From: Erythrobacter sp. ANT-B3C2
Lineage (GTDB): Bacteria; Pseudomonadota; Alphaproteobacteria; Sphingomonadales; Sphingomonadaceae
Assembly (NCBI GenBank): GCA_001683845.1
Contig: LXQI01000008.1
Location: 1-64,000 of the forward strand
DNA length: 64,000 bases
Direction of reading: 5' to 3'
In this document: one piece after another, positions 8,401 through 15,800 of the stretch
Numbering within the stretch: the stretch's first letter is position 1
Layout of the letters: each line of letters starts with the position of its first letter
The notes under the pieces: model-generated
The model's database searches: none
The model's input: only the letters and a program-made list of their open reading frames with translations
Told to the model about the DNA's origin: nothing
Program-made: the position numbers and the translations under genes

Positions 8401-9171
8401 ATGCAGATTCTTACCCAGCCTCTTCTTTTCGGCGTGGAGGCGGCGGTGTGCGAGGCGCTCGGCATTGCACGGCTGCGCCACCGGTCAGCCCTCATGTCAT
8501 TAGGCATGCCTTCAACTGTGGACGTGCCCTTGATCGTCTACACGACAGTCGCCCGCAACTGGGCTGAGGGCCGAGCCGCGGAAAACGTCAACCGCTCGGG
8601 CCAGAACTGGCGCTGGACGCTGCAGCCGCACATTAGCGCCGCTAATCGCAGCGCGGAGGTTGTGTTAGAGCGGGCAATCGCCACGGCATGCGTTGCGGAA
8701 GGCCGTGACGACTGGGCGAACCAGATACCAGTCGCTTCGGGACTGATCGCTGGCGCAGCGGACAGGCGGCGCGCAATTGACTTGGCGCAGCGGCGTGGCG
8801 AGCGACACTATGAGCTGATCGAGCTGAAGGTAGCAAGCGATACGCCCCTCTATGCCGCCGTCGAACTGCTCGGCTATGTCAGCCTTTGGTTCCTAGCGCG
8901 CGAGACGGCACCTCTTCACGCGCCCGCCCTCCTCGCCGCCGATCGGATCGACCTAAGCGTTCTTGCTCCGTCGGCCTTCTATGCGCCCTTTCGATTGGCC
9001 GAACTTGAACAGTCGGTCGCAACAGGCGCGCAAGCGCTTGGTGACGCAAAGGACGTGGCGGTCACCTTTGCATTCGACGTGCTGCCAGACGGAGTTGCGG
9101 AGCAGCCCGCGAAAAATGGATCGCTCCTCGACGCGTTGGCAGAGCGGCGGAGGCTGCATGCCGCAGACTGA
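8401..9171 (+). CDS. Hypothetical protein with nuclease-like ELK motif
   Basis: A 256-residue cytoplasmic protein with no signal or membrane segment. The central segment HYELIELKVASDTPLYAAVELLGY contains a beta-strand followed by Glu-x-Lys and a helix, an arrangement seen in PD-(D/E)XK nucleases and related defence proteins; a partner Asp further upstream (around RRAIDLAQRR) would be needed to complete the site. This is a resemblance, not an assignment. It overlaps the next gene by 14 bases, so the two are probably translated together. The ATG is preceded by AGGGGCGAGC. It lies in accessory DNA next to mobile-element debris. Confidence 0.65.
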   Translation: MQILTQPLLFGVEAAVCEALGIARLRHRSALMSLGMPSTVDVPLIVYTTVARNWAEGRAAENVNRSGQNWRWTLQPHISAANRSAEVVLERAIATACVAEGRDDWANQIPVASGLIAGAADRRRAIDLAQRRGERHYELIELKVASDTPLYAAVELLGYVSLWFLARETAPLHAPALLAADRIDLSVLAPSAFYAPFRLAELEQSVATGAQALGDAKDVAVTFAFDVLPDGVAEQPAKNGSLLDALAERRRLHAAD

Positions 9172-9529
9172 TCTGTTCCTGTCCGGCGTATGTGCTGAAC
9201 ACGTGCTCGCCCGGTTGGATGCGGCAGGCGGCTACGAGGTCACGTCCGGCAAGCTGGCGCACCCGGAGAGCTCGTCGGCACTCGCGGTCAACGCCTTCAG
9301 CTGGTTCATCGAGCGACCCGCGCTGCTGCCGCCGCTTAAGATTTCGAAGCACTCGAAAAGCGATGCAAGGGGGACGAAGAACCTGCGAGCCGGCCACCGC
9401 GATCTTCGCAAATCATGGTTCGTAGAAGTTGCCACTCTCGCCGATCTCATGCCGTTTCTCTTCGGCTACGAAGGGGCCAACGAGCTGAAAATTTCTGCGA
9501 TCCTATCTACGCAGCCCGCCCGGCCTTGA
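9158..9529 (+). CDS. Hypothetical protein, possibly C-terminally truncated
   Basis: A 123-residue protein starting at the ATG 9158 inside the end of the preceding gene. It has a short segment SSALAVNAFSWFIERPALLPPL that looks conserved-domain-like, and a C-terminal KSWFVEVATLADLMPFLFGYE. I do not recognise a family. Right after its stop, a second frame (9538-9642) encodes PDWLGQVAGGHLATIPEDLRW and runs for 34 codons, which reads like protein; the gene may therefore have lost its C-terminus by frameshift near 9525. Function would be tied to the upstream partner. Confidence 0.55.
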   Translation: MPQTDLFLSGVCAEHVLARLDAAGGYEVTSGKLAHPESSSALAVNAFSWFIERPALLPPLKISKHSKSDARGTKNLRAGHRDLRKSWFVEVATLADLMPFLFGYEGANELKISAILSTQPARP

Positions 9530-10274
9530 AATGCCAGATTGGCTCGGGCAGGTAGCTGGAGGACATCTGGCGACGATTCCGGAGGATCTGCGTTGGGTTG
9601 ACTCAGTCGGCTGGCTCATCTTCTCGATTAATACAATCTAGCTGGATTGTTCGGAATTGACGACCCCTTCCAATTCAAGGAAAGTCAGCTCAAGAACGCG
9701 CTTGAACGGGGAAGTTGGATCGGCGGGCCCGGCATTCCTCTGGACGACGCTGTTTCGCGAGCATCGCCGCTGGCGAACTGCGCCCAATGAACCGGAACGC
9801 CAAACGCAACTGCTGCTGGATCGCCTTTGTCAGCAATTGGCGCGAGGCCTGAAGGATGCGGCTGGAAGGATCGGCTGAGCGGCTCCTGTAACGAGCCGCA
9901 TAGATCCCTGTTCTGCTGCCTATCCTTCCCTGATCGGCCCGATTGAATTCCCTGTTCAGTGCTTTAGGGAGTCGAATGCAAAAGCGCGAATTCCCGGGCC
10001 TACAGGCGACCCGAGGGCGTTCAAGTTGGCACGATTCTGTGTATTTTCCCTGTTTCTCCCCGGGAACAGGGAATTCCTGCATGAGACTGGTTCGCTCCGG
10101 ACCGCGTCGCGCACCACCCAATCCTGAAATTCCTTACTCCAGGACGTCGCCTTTAAATGCGGAGCAGGAAATGGAGTAGTTCCTCGCTGTTTTCCACGAG
10201 AACTTTCTTCCGTGCAATGGGCGACGCGTGGAATCGCGGCAAAGCTGCGCATCATTAGGAGGAGGGGGAGAGCT
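9530..10274. other. Repeat-bearing non-coding stretch
   Basis: No gene can be supported. The first 110 bases may be the frameshifted tail of the preceding gene. The rest is rich in TTCCCTGTT repeats (see the repeat entry) and resembles the intergenic repeats that scatter around mobile elements in proteobacteria. Open frames on both strands here are arginine-rich and mutually overlapping. Confidence 0.5.
9945..10076. repeat. CCCTGTT repeat set with 13-bp inverted arms
   Basis: GAATTCCCTGTTC at 9945-9957 is matched exactly by GAACAGGGAATTC at 10064-10076. A second copy TTCCCTGTT at 10046-10054 can form a local hairpin with AACAGGGAA at 10065-10073 (10-base loop). The right arm can therefore pair with either left copy. 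Two further partial copies (CCCTGTTC near 9907 and TTCCCTGA near 9926) precede it. Confidence 0.7.
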
Positions 10275-11036
10275 ATGGATCTGGGTCTGGCCGGCAAGGT
10301 CGCGCTTGTAACAGGCGCCAGCCGGGGCATCGGCCTTGCGATTGCCGAGGGGCTGGCCGTCGAGAGGACGCACCTGGCAGTTGCGGCGCGAGACGGCCCA
10401 ACATTGGCCGCAGCAGCAAGCATCTTGAAAGACCGTGGGGCCGAAGTGCTCGCCCACACCTGCGACGTTGCAGACGAAGCGTCCGTTTCCGCGCTGGTTG
10501 CCGCGACGCTGGAGCGGTTCGGGAGGATCGACATTCTGGTCAGCAATGCGTCTGCATTGGCGGTCGGCCCGGAACGTTCGTGCTGGGACGCGAGCATTGC
10601 GGTGGATTTGATGGGAGCAGTCCGGCTGGTAGAGGCCATATTGCCGGGGATGCGGGTGCAGGGCAGCGGCGCCATACTGCTCATCTCCTCGGTGTCAGCG
10701 ATCGAGGCTTCCCCGATGTCGGACTTTGGCTACACAGCGGCCAAGGCAGCGTTGAACGCCTACGCCAAGAAGCTTGCGGTCGTCGAAGGCCCGAACGGCA
10801 TCCGTGCCAATGCCTTGCTGCCGGGTTCGACCGAGTTTCCCGGGGCTGGCTGGGACATGATCCGCCAATACCAGCCAGACCTGTACGAGAGGGTGAAGGG
10901 GGGGATTCCGAGCGGTCGGCTGGGGTTACCAGAAGAAGTGGCCGATGCAGCGGTCTGGTTGGTATCTTCGCGCGCGAACTGGGTTACGGGCACCGCCCTT
11001 GCAGTCGACGGCGGACAATCCAAAGGAATGCGCTGA
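10275..11036 (+). CDS. SDR family NAD(P)-dependent oxidoreductase
   Basis: A 253-residue classical short-chain dehydrogenase/reductase. The Rossmann cofactor motif TGASRGIG is at residues 13-20, the NNAG-equivalent reads SNAS, and the catalytic triad is Ser in LLISSVSA with Tyr-x-x-x-Lys in YTAAKAAL. The C-terminus has the usual substrate-loop and VDGGQ ending. The enzyme oxidises or reduces a hydroxyl/keto group, substrate unknown. The ATG at 10275 follows an AGGAGGAGG ribosome binding site; an upstream in-frame start is less likely. It stands alone, convergent with the light cluster. Confidence 0.92.
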   Translation: MDLGLAGKVALVTGASRGIGLAIAEGLAVERTHLAVAARDGPTLAAAASILKDRGAEVLAHTCDVADEASVSALVAATLERFGRIDILVSNASALAVGPERSCWDASIAVDLMGAVRLVEAILPGMRVQGSGAILLISSVSAIEASPMSDFGYTAAKAALNAYAKKLAVVEGPNGIRANALLPGSTEFPGAGWDMIRQYQPDLYERVKGGIPSGRLGLPEEVADAAVWLVSSRANWVTGTALAVDGGQSKGMR

Positions 11037-11240
11037 TCCAGCCCTTGCCCTTTATCAAGCGGATCCGATGCGTCGGCCGGTGGACTTGAGGTGTTAAATG
11101 GCCTCCTCTTGCGTACCGACATCGGTAAGCCATTTGTCCGCGGGTAACCCTATTCGTGCCGTCCGCGATTCGCGATCTTGGATCGGCTACGGGCAAAATT
11201 GACGACGGCTTGCACTACTATGCGTTGGACAGCCGGGAGA

Positions 11241-12191
11241 CTAGCGGCAACTCCCTCTCCGCCATGATCTGAACCCTGCGCGATCATCGCCGTCTCGGCG
11301 GCATCGGATCCTGAACGAGTTTCGATCGAGTGCACGCAGCACGATGGGAACCGCCATGTGTGGCAGCGTCAGGATGGACCAGGTCGTGAAGCTGGCCGCG
11401 ACGGCTCTTTCCGAAAGCGGCGATGCGGCGCCGAATGCGAAGGCGACGTTGGCGATGCCGATTGCCGCCAGCGTCAGCAGGAGGACGGTTGCCCCACGCT
11501 GTCCCTTCGCGTGCGCCGACAGCGCCGCAAGCCCGGAGTGCAAGTGCAGCGGCGAATGGAACAGGCAAAAGAAGAGCGCGAAGCCGATCACCGGGGGCAG
11601 CATCGCCATCGAGACCAGGGCAAGGCTGCCGCCGAGGGCATCGGCGCGCGCACCGACGCTCCACAACAGACCGATGGCGGCCAGCGCGACCATGGTCGCA
11701 ACCGGCGCCACCGACCGCAGCAGATCGACAATGATCGCGCTCGCGCCGGTCCCGGCGATCGCGGCGAACAGGCCGGTGAGTGCAATAGGGTGGGTCAGCG
11801 CTGGCAGCGCAAGCAACGCCAACGCTACCGCATGGGCGAGGAACGCCGATCCGGTGCGGCTCCAATCCTCGGCGAAATGCACGACGGCGAGCCCATAGAA
11901 CAGGGCAAGAGCGAATACCGGACTCGTCAGCCACGTCGCAGCCATTGCAGCCGCAAGCCCAAGATAAAGAAGAAGGATCAACGACCGCGAGACCCCCGGC
12001 TGCGCCTGCCTGAAAAGGTCGAGATCGAGCGTACCGTGGGGCAGCCCAATCACGAGGATCGCCCCGCAGGCGATCACCGTTGCTTTCGTCGTGTCGAGCG
12101 GCACGCCGGCCGCCAGTCCGACCAGACAGAGCGCAGTGGCGATGGCCAGCGCAGCGGGGAACGGTGTTGATTGAGCGACCGGATGGTGCAT
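11241..12191 (-). CDS. blh: Brp/Blh family beta-carotene 15,15'-dioxygenase
   Basis: A polytopic membrane protein of 316 residues that cleaves beta-carotene into two retinal molecules, supplying the chromophore of the rhodopsin 51 bases upstream. The family's iron-binding His motifs are all present: GLPHGTLDLDL, VVHFAEDW, FHSPLHLHSG and TLPHMAVP. At least six hydrophobic segments can be seen. The last 28 or so residues are arginine-rich (RIRCRRDGDDRAGF) and unlike the family; a reading-frame slip after LRALDR is possible but would not touch the catalytic core. It is co-directional with the rhodopsin and almost surely in one operon. Confidence 0.9.
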   Translation of the reverse strand: MHHPVAQSTPFPAALAIATALCLVGLAAGVPLDTTKATVIACGAILVIGLPHGTLDLDLFRQAQPGVSRSLILLLYLGLAAAMAATWLTSPVFALALFYGLAVVHFAEDWSRTGSAFLAHAVALALLALPALTHPIALTGLFAAIAGTGASAIIVDLLRSVAPVATMVALAAIGLLWSVGARADALGGSLALVSMAMLPPVIGFALFFCLFHSPLHLHSGLAALSAHAKGQRGATVLLLTLAAIGIANVAFAFGAASPLSERAVAASFTTWSILTLPHMAVPIVLRALDRNSFRIRCRRDGDDRAGFRSWRRGSCR

Positions 12192-12242
12192 GAAGGGTGC
12201 TTCGATGAAGGCGGGCGAGGCCGGAGCCCCGCCCGCAAAAGG

Positions 12243-13019
12243 TCAGGCCGTCGCCGGTACCGGCTTGCCAACATCCTTGTATTCGATCGCGGTCTTCCGG
12301 ACGGCGATCATGTAGATCAATATGCCCAGACCGGCCTTAGCGACGATGTCCGCGATGGTGTAGCCAATCTGGATGCCGGTCTCGATCGTGGCCCCCGTCA
12401 AGTTGGTGTAAGGGATCATATAGACGAGAGGGTAAAAGCCCCACGACGCGAAGGTCAGCAGACGGGCATGCTTCACCAGGCCGCGCACGCTTTCCGGCTG
12501 GTGTTCGATCGCTTCGCCAAGGCCCTTGAAAAGCTCCCAGACGATATAGACGAACGGAATGGCCGACAGCGTGCCCCAGAGGGCGCGGGTCGCGTTATCA
12601 TCGGCGATTTCAACCGGATATCCCAAAATGACCATCAGTGCCGCAGCAAGGCCCAGCTTGGTGGCCTTGGACACCGTTTCCGAAGACGAGAGCCGCATCA
12701 CGAGGATCAGTTCAATGAGCAGCAGCGGCACGGTGAGCAGCCAGTCAACGTAACGGTAAGCGTCGTTGAAGGCGAGGCCGGTGACCACCACCACGCCCTC
12801 GCGCACCTGAAAGGCGCCCTCCCAGCTCCCGAAGATCCGCCAGTAATGATAGGCGGCGATGGCCGTGACGAGCCCCGAGATGGTCAACGCGGGTTTGTAG
12901 GCGGCTCCGACTTGCGAGCGGCTGATCCACAGGAACAGCGTCGTGGCGGCCATGGTGGCGAAGGTGAACGAGAAGGCATTGTATACGAAAAAGTATTGGG
13001 CTGCGGTAATTGTTTCCAC
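12243..13019 (-). CDS. Proteorhodopsin/xanthorhodopsin-type proton-pumping rhodopsin
   Basis: A 258-residue seven-helix retinal protein in the inner membrane that pumps protons outward in light. Helix C reads RYVDWLLTVPLLLIE: Asp92, Thr96 and Glu103 form the DTE proton-pump motif (D97/T101/E108 of proteorhodopsin). Leu100 is at the tuning position 105, predicting green absorption. His58 corresponds to the proton-acceptor partner His75, and helix G carries Asp224 and the Schiff-base Lys228 (ADIVAK). The start is the GTG at 13019 with ribosome binding site GAGGAAAG; an upstream ATG would add 34 residues with no rhodopsin counterpart. Whether it binds an antenna carotenoid as xanthorhodopsin does cannot be decided by eye. 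Confidence 0.95.
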   Translation of the reverse strand: METITAAQYFFVYNAFSFTFATMAATTLFLWISRSQVGAAYKPALTISGLVTAIAAYHYWRIFGSWEGAFQVREGVVVVTGLAFNDAYRYVDWLLTVPLLLIELILVMRLSSSETVSKATKLGLAAALMVILGYPVEIADDNATRALWGTLSAIPFVYIVWELFKGLGEAIEHQPESVRGLVKHARLLTFASWGFYPLVYMIPYTNLTGATIETGIQIGYTIADIVAKAGLGILIYMIAVRKTAIEYKDVGKPVPATA

Positions 13020-13164
13020 GTCTTGCTTTCCTCTGCTGGTCCATGAGAGCAGAAAACACCAGATCTGTCCGGTCACCAACATCGCACAAGACGCGCGATG
13101 AAGATGATCGGTAAAGATCACGACGACGCATTATTGCCGCAGTCCGAGCTCTCTACACGGATTG

Positions 13165-13182
13165 CGCGGGGACTAAACCGTT
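13165..13182 (-). promoter_or_regulatory. Candidate LOV-regulator binding site upstream of the rhodopsin
   Basis: On the minus strand the sequence CGGTTTAGTCCCCG lies about 150 bases upstream of the rhodopsin start, in the 204-bp gap between the LOV-HTH gene and the rhodopsin. The core TTTAGTCC matches, as I recall it, the core of the DNA used as an EL222 binding site. This is memory-based and one short match, so it is a hint only. Confidence 0.25.
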
Positions 13183-13223
13183 GCCAATCTTTTCACTATA
13201 CGGCCCTTTTCCCGTAGTCTCTT

Positions 13224-13946
13224 CTAAAGCCCGGCCTCGACCGCGATGCGGATCGCATCGGCGGTGTTGGCCGTCTCGAGCTTTTGAAGCAGCAGCGAAC
13301 GGTGCATCTTGATTGTCTTCTCGCTAAGCGAAAGCTGCCATGCGATCTGCTTGGTTCGAAAGCCTCGGGAAATCTGCTGCAGCACCTCGCGCTGTCGGGG
13401 CGAGAGCGTCTTGACGAGCGCGACGGCATGGTCTCGGCGGCTCGACGATGGTCCCATCGCCTCCTCCTGCAACTCGACCTGGGACCCGAGAAAATACTCG
13501 AGCTCGCGATCGTAATCGAAGACGGGTGCCACCAGCACCGCATTGCGGAATGGAGTTCGATCGCGCTTGTAATTGAGGATCTCGACCAGCACCGGCCGCT
13601 TGTCGCAAATGCCGCGTCTGATCCGCTCGGTCAGCCAGGGCTCGGTCGCGGGTCCGGCCAGGAATTTACAGGTGCGTCCGACAATCTCGTCGACCGGATA
13701 GCCCGTCAGATCGCAGAACACCTGATTGACCGCGACGATCGGATTGCGCGGCAACCGGGGGTTGCTGATCACCGATGCAATCGGGCTCAGGAGAATGGAG
13801 GTTTGGAGCGAGTTCATCGCGCCGTCCAGTTCAGGATCCATGGTCGTGGTCAACTCAATGTCTGCAACCAGAGTGGCTCCGCGCTGACCGCATCCGGGGG
13901 AGTAGAACACCACGCTCACGAAAGCGTCCGAGGGGCTGGTCCACAT
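13224..13946 (-). CDS. EL222-type LOV-HTH (LuxR-type) blue-light regulator
   Basis: A 240-residue one-component photoreceptor: LOV domain (about 52-158), linker helix, then a LuxR/GerE HTH (about 180-240; TLSPRQREVLQ and SEKTIKMHRSLLLQKL). The flavin-adduct Cys is Cys93 in GRTCKFLAG; the flavin ring contacts Asn125, Asn135 and Gln156 are in place (LNYKRDRTPFRNAVL, GSQVEL). It closely resembles EL222 of Erythrobacter, which dimerises and binds DNA on blue light. Odd point: the usual Asn before the Cys is Thr92. The start is uncertain; the ATG at 13841 (Met36) would give a protein closer in layout to EL222. It precedes the rhodopsin in the same direction. Confidence 0.9.
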   Translation of the reverse strand: MWTSPSDAFVSVVFYSPGCGQRGATLVADIELTTTMDPELDGAMNSLQTSILLSPIASVISNPRLPRNPIVAVNQVFCDLTGYPVDEIVGRTCKFLAGPATEPWLTERIRRGICDKRPVLVEILNYKRDRTPFRNAVLVAPVFDYDRELEYFLGSQVELQEEAMGPSSSRRDHAVALVKTLSPRQREVLQQISRGFRTKQIAWQLSLSEKTIKMHRSLLLQKLETANTADAIRIAVEAGL

Positions 13947-14229
13947 GAAAACGGCAGCAATTTTCTATCGTCGGCGTTTCAGCCAGTGGATCCTGATCGG
14001 TCGAGTCCGCCGACATTCGGACTAGGAATACAGCGCAGCGGGAGGGGCTTCGATCGCTGGAGGCACCGCTCGTGACATTGGCAGTGCCCGCCCGAGGCGA
14101 GATGACCCGCAGCTGTCGAAAAAAATAGTTTTTGCAGATCACCTTCCGCCGGCTGTCCGTGGGACAATATTGATATCGCGCTAGAGCGAGCTTTCTGAAT
14201 ATGCATGCGCCTAGCGTCGATCACCCTGA

Positions 14230-14241
14230 CCTTTGGTCCGT
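14230..14241 (+). promoter_or_regulatory. Possible second LOV-regulator site upstream of the fasciclin gene
   Basis: CCTTTGGTCCGT, 70 bases before the fasciclin start, differs at two positions from the CCTTTAGTCCAT core I recall for EL222 binding DNA. The gap it sits in separates the divergent LOV-HTH and fasciclin genes. Weak evidence, listed because it pairs with the site near the rhodopsin. Confidence 0.15.
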
Positions 14242-14310
14242 ATCGTCAATTCGGCCCGGCCGGACCAAACGCCAAAAGCCCAAGTTTATCAAACTCTCGA
14301 AAAGGCCATC

Positions 14311-14895
14311 ATGAACTTTCGTTTAATTGCACCACTCCTATTGGGCACCGCCCTAACACTTGCCGCTTGCGGCGAGCCCGCCGAAAACGAAACCACCGTA
14401 GAGGATACTGGCATGGCTGATCAGATGACCAACGACGCCCCGACCACCGCCGGCACGATCGTCGACGTTGCTTCGGGCAACAGCGACTTTTCGACACTTG
14501 TAGCCGCGGTTCAGGCCGCTGATCTGGTCGAGACGCTGTCGGGCCCCGGTCCGTTCACCGTTTTCGCGCCGACCAACGCGGCGTTTGACGCGCTGCCAGA
14601 TGGCACGGTCGAGGAACTGACCACCAATGACACCGACACGCTTGGCGGCATTCTCACCTACCACGTCGTCTCGAGCGAAGTAATGGCCGAAGACCTGATT
14701 GCGGCGATCGAGGAAGCGGGCGTGGACGGCTACACGGTCGAAACTGTCAACGGCAAGACTCTGACCGCGATGCTGAGCGGCAGCGATGTGACGCTGACCG
14801 ATGCGGCCGGCAACTCGGCCACCGTGATCGCGACCGACGTAGACGCGTCGAACGGCGTAATCCATGCAATTGACACGGTGCTCATGCCCCAGTGA
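14311..14895 (+). CDS. Fasciclin-domain lipoprotein
   Basis: A 194-residue lipoprotein: signal peptide and lipobox LTLAAC with the acylated Cys at about residue 20, an acidic linker (ENETTVEDTGMADQMTND), then one complete fasciclin (FAS1) domain. The FAS1 hallmarks are GPFTVFAPTNAAFDALP and LTYHVVSSEV, ending VIHAIDTVLMP. Such proteins sit on the membrane surface and take part in adhesion; some in phototrophs respond to light or stress. I chose the ATG at 14311, because an upstream in-frame GTG adds 26 residues in front of the signal peptide. It is divergent from the LOV regulator. Confidence 0.92.
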   Translation: MNFRLIAPLLLGTALTLAACGEPAENETTVEDTGMADQMTNDAPTTAGTIVDVASGNSDFSTLVAAVQAADLVETLSGPGPFTVFAPTNAAFDALPDGTVEELTTNDTDTLGGILTYHVVSSEVMAEDLIAAIEEAGVDGYTVETVNGKTLTAMLSGSDVTLTDAAGNSATVIATDVDASNGVIHAIDTVLMPQ

Positions 14896-14902
14896 TCCCT
14901 TG

Positions 14903-14942
14903 ACGCCACGCCGCGAGAACTCAACCTTCTGCGGCGTGGCGT
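14903..14942. terminator. Long hairpin after the fasciclin gene
   Basis: A perfect 12-bp inverted repeat, ACGCCACGCCGC and GCGGCGTGGCGT, with a 16-base loop, starts 8 bases after the fasciclin stop. There is no U run, so it may be a bidirectional or Rho-assisted terminator. The remaining 290 bases up to the tspO gene hold nothing recognisable. Confidence 0.6.
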
Positions 14943-15233
14943 AGCGTAGCGGCCAATGGTGGGCTTCCGTACCGTTACAAGAACTGTGCACACCAAAGTA
15001 ATCAGCCGTCTGCTTGGCTCCGGACTGAAAAGAGCCTTTTGCGAGGGAGAGCGACAGTCGAGCGCTCCATCGCCGCTCACCTTTTCGCCCACACCGATTT
15101 CCAGCGCTTCAGCGCCATTGGACGAGGTTTTTTGAACAGGAACTCGTACGGGCAGAACTATGCGACGATCCGCGATGCAACTCGGGAACCCCGCAGGCGC
15201 AACTGGCCCGCGGGTTCGCGCATGTTTTTACGA

Positions 15234-15755
15234 TCACTTTGCAGAAGCTTCGTTCCGACGCCAGATCTCCTCGGCAAGGAAGGTCGCGAAGCACACCCAG
15301 CCGACGAGCGGCAATCCGGCGATGGCAGCGTGTTTATCCACCTTTAGGCTGGTAGCCACGAGACCGACTGCGCTCGCTCCGAGCACTGCGGAGCCGGCAG
15401 TCGCCCAGCCGGGCGCTCGTTGGCCGAAGAAGATTTCGCTCCAGCCCGCGATGCCGATCTGATTTATGCCCCAGAATGCCAGTGCCGTACTTCGCTCTAA
15501 AGAGGCACTGGCGCGCAGCAGCCTGTACCCGCTGTATGCTTGGCCTGCCTGGATCAAGGGCCACGCCAACGCGAACACGGGTGCCGGTGGCGTGAATCCG
15601 GGCTTGATCAGTCGGTGGTACCAGCGCATCGTTCGCGGGTTGGCGGGCGAAGGACTGGCACGACCCCCTACTGCCAAGGCAGCGATCACAAGACCGACGG
15701 CCAAGCCCGCAGCCAACCTCGGCGACAGTCCGTTATTTCCCGCTACTCTGGTCAT
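15234..15755 (-). CDS. tspO: TspO/MBR family tryptophan-rich sensory protein
   Basis: A 173-residue five-helix membrane protein. The family signature WYHRLIKPGFTPPAPVF is present, followed by the Trp/Asn-rich core (FALAWPLIQAGQAYSGY, FWGINQIGIAGWSEIFF). TspO binds tetrapyrroles and cholesterol-like ligands and in phototrophic alphaproteobacteria acts as an oxygen- and stress-linked regulator of pigment genes; that fits its position near rhodopsin and carotenoid-cleavage genes. The ATG at 15755 follows GGAGACG; upstream in-frame codons look non-coding. It has an EcfG-like promoter candidate close upstream. Confidence 0.88.
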   Translation of the reverse strand: MTRVAGNNGLSPRLAAGLAVGLVIAALAVGGRASPSPANPRTMRWYHRLIKPGFTPPAPVFALAWPLIQAGQAYSGYRLLRASASLERSTALAFWGINQIGIAGWSEIFFGQRAPGWATAGSAVLGASAVGLVATSLKVDKHAAIAGLPLVGWVCFATFLAEEIWRRNEASAK

Positions 15756-15775
15756 CGCTCGTCTCCAGAAAGACA

Positions 15776-15800
15776 GACGAGTAGTCTCGACGCCAGTTCC
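15776..15800 (-). promoter_or_regulatory. Candidate EcfG (general stress sigma) promoter for tspO
   Basis: On the minus strand: GGAAC, 16 bases, CGTC, ending about 20 bases before the tspO ATG. The alphaproteobacterial general-stress consensus is GGAAC-N16/17-CGTT, so this is a match with one -10 mismatch at an optimal spacing. It predicts tspO induction in general stress. Confidence 0.4.

Noticed and set aside
9690-10121. Minus-strand 143-codon frame in the repeat region
   Set aside because: It spans the inverted repeats, is Arg/Ser-rich and overlaps other equally poor frames.
11358-13046. Plus-strand frames opposite blh and rhodopsin
   Set aside because: They are shadows of the two genes, Arg/Gln-rich and without ribosome binding sites.
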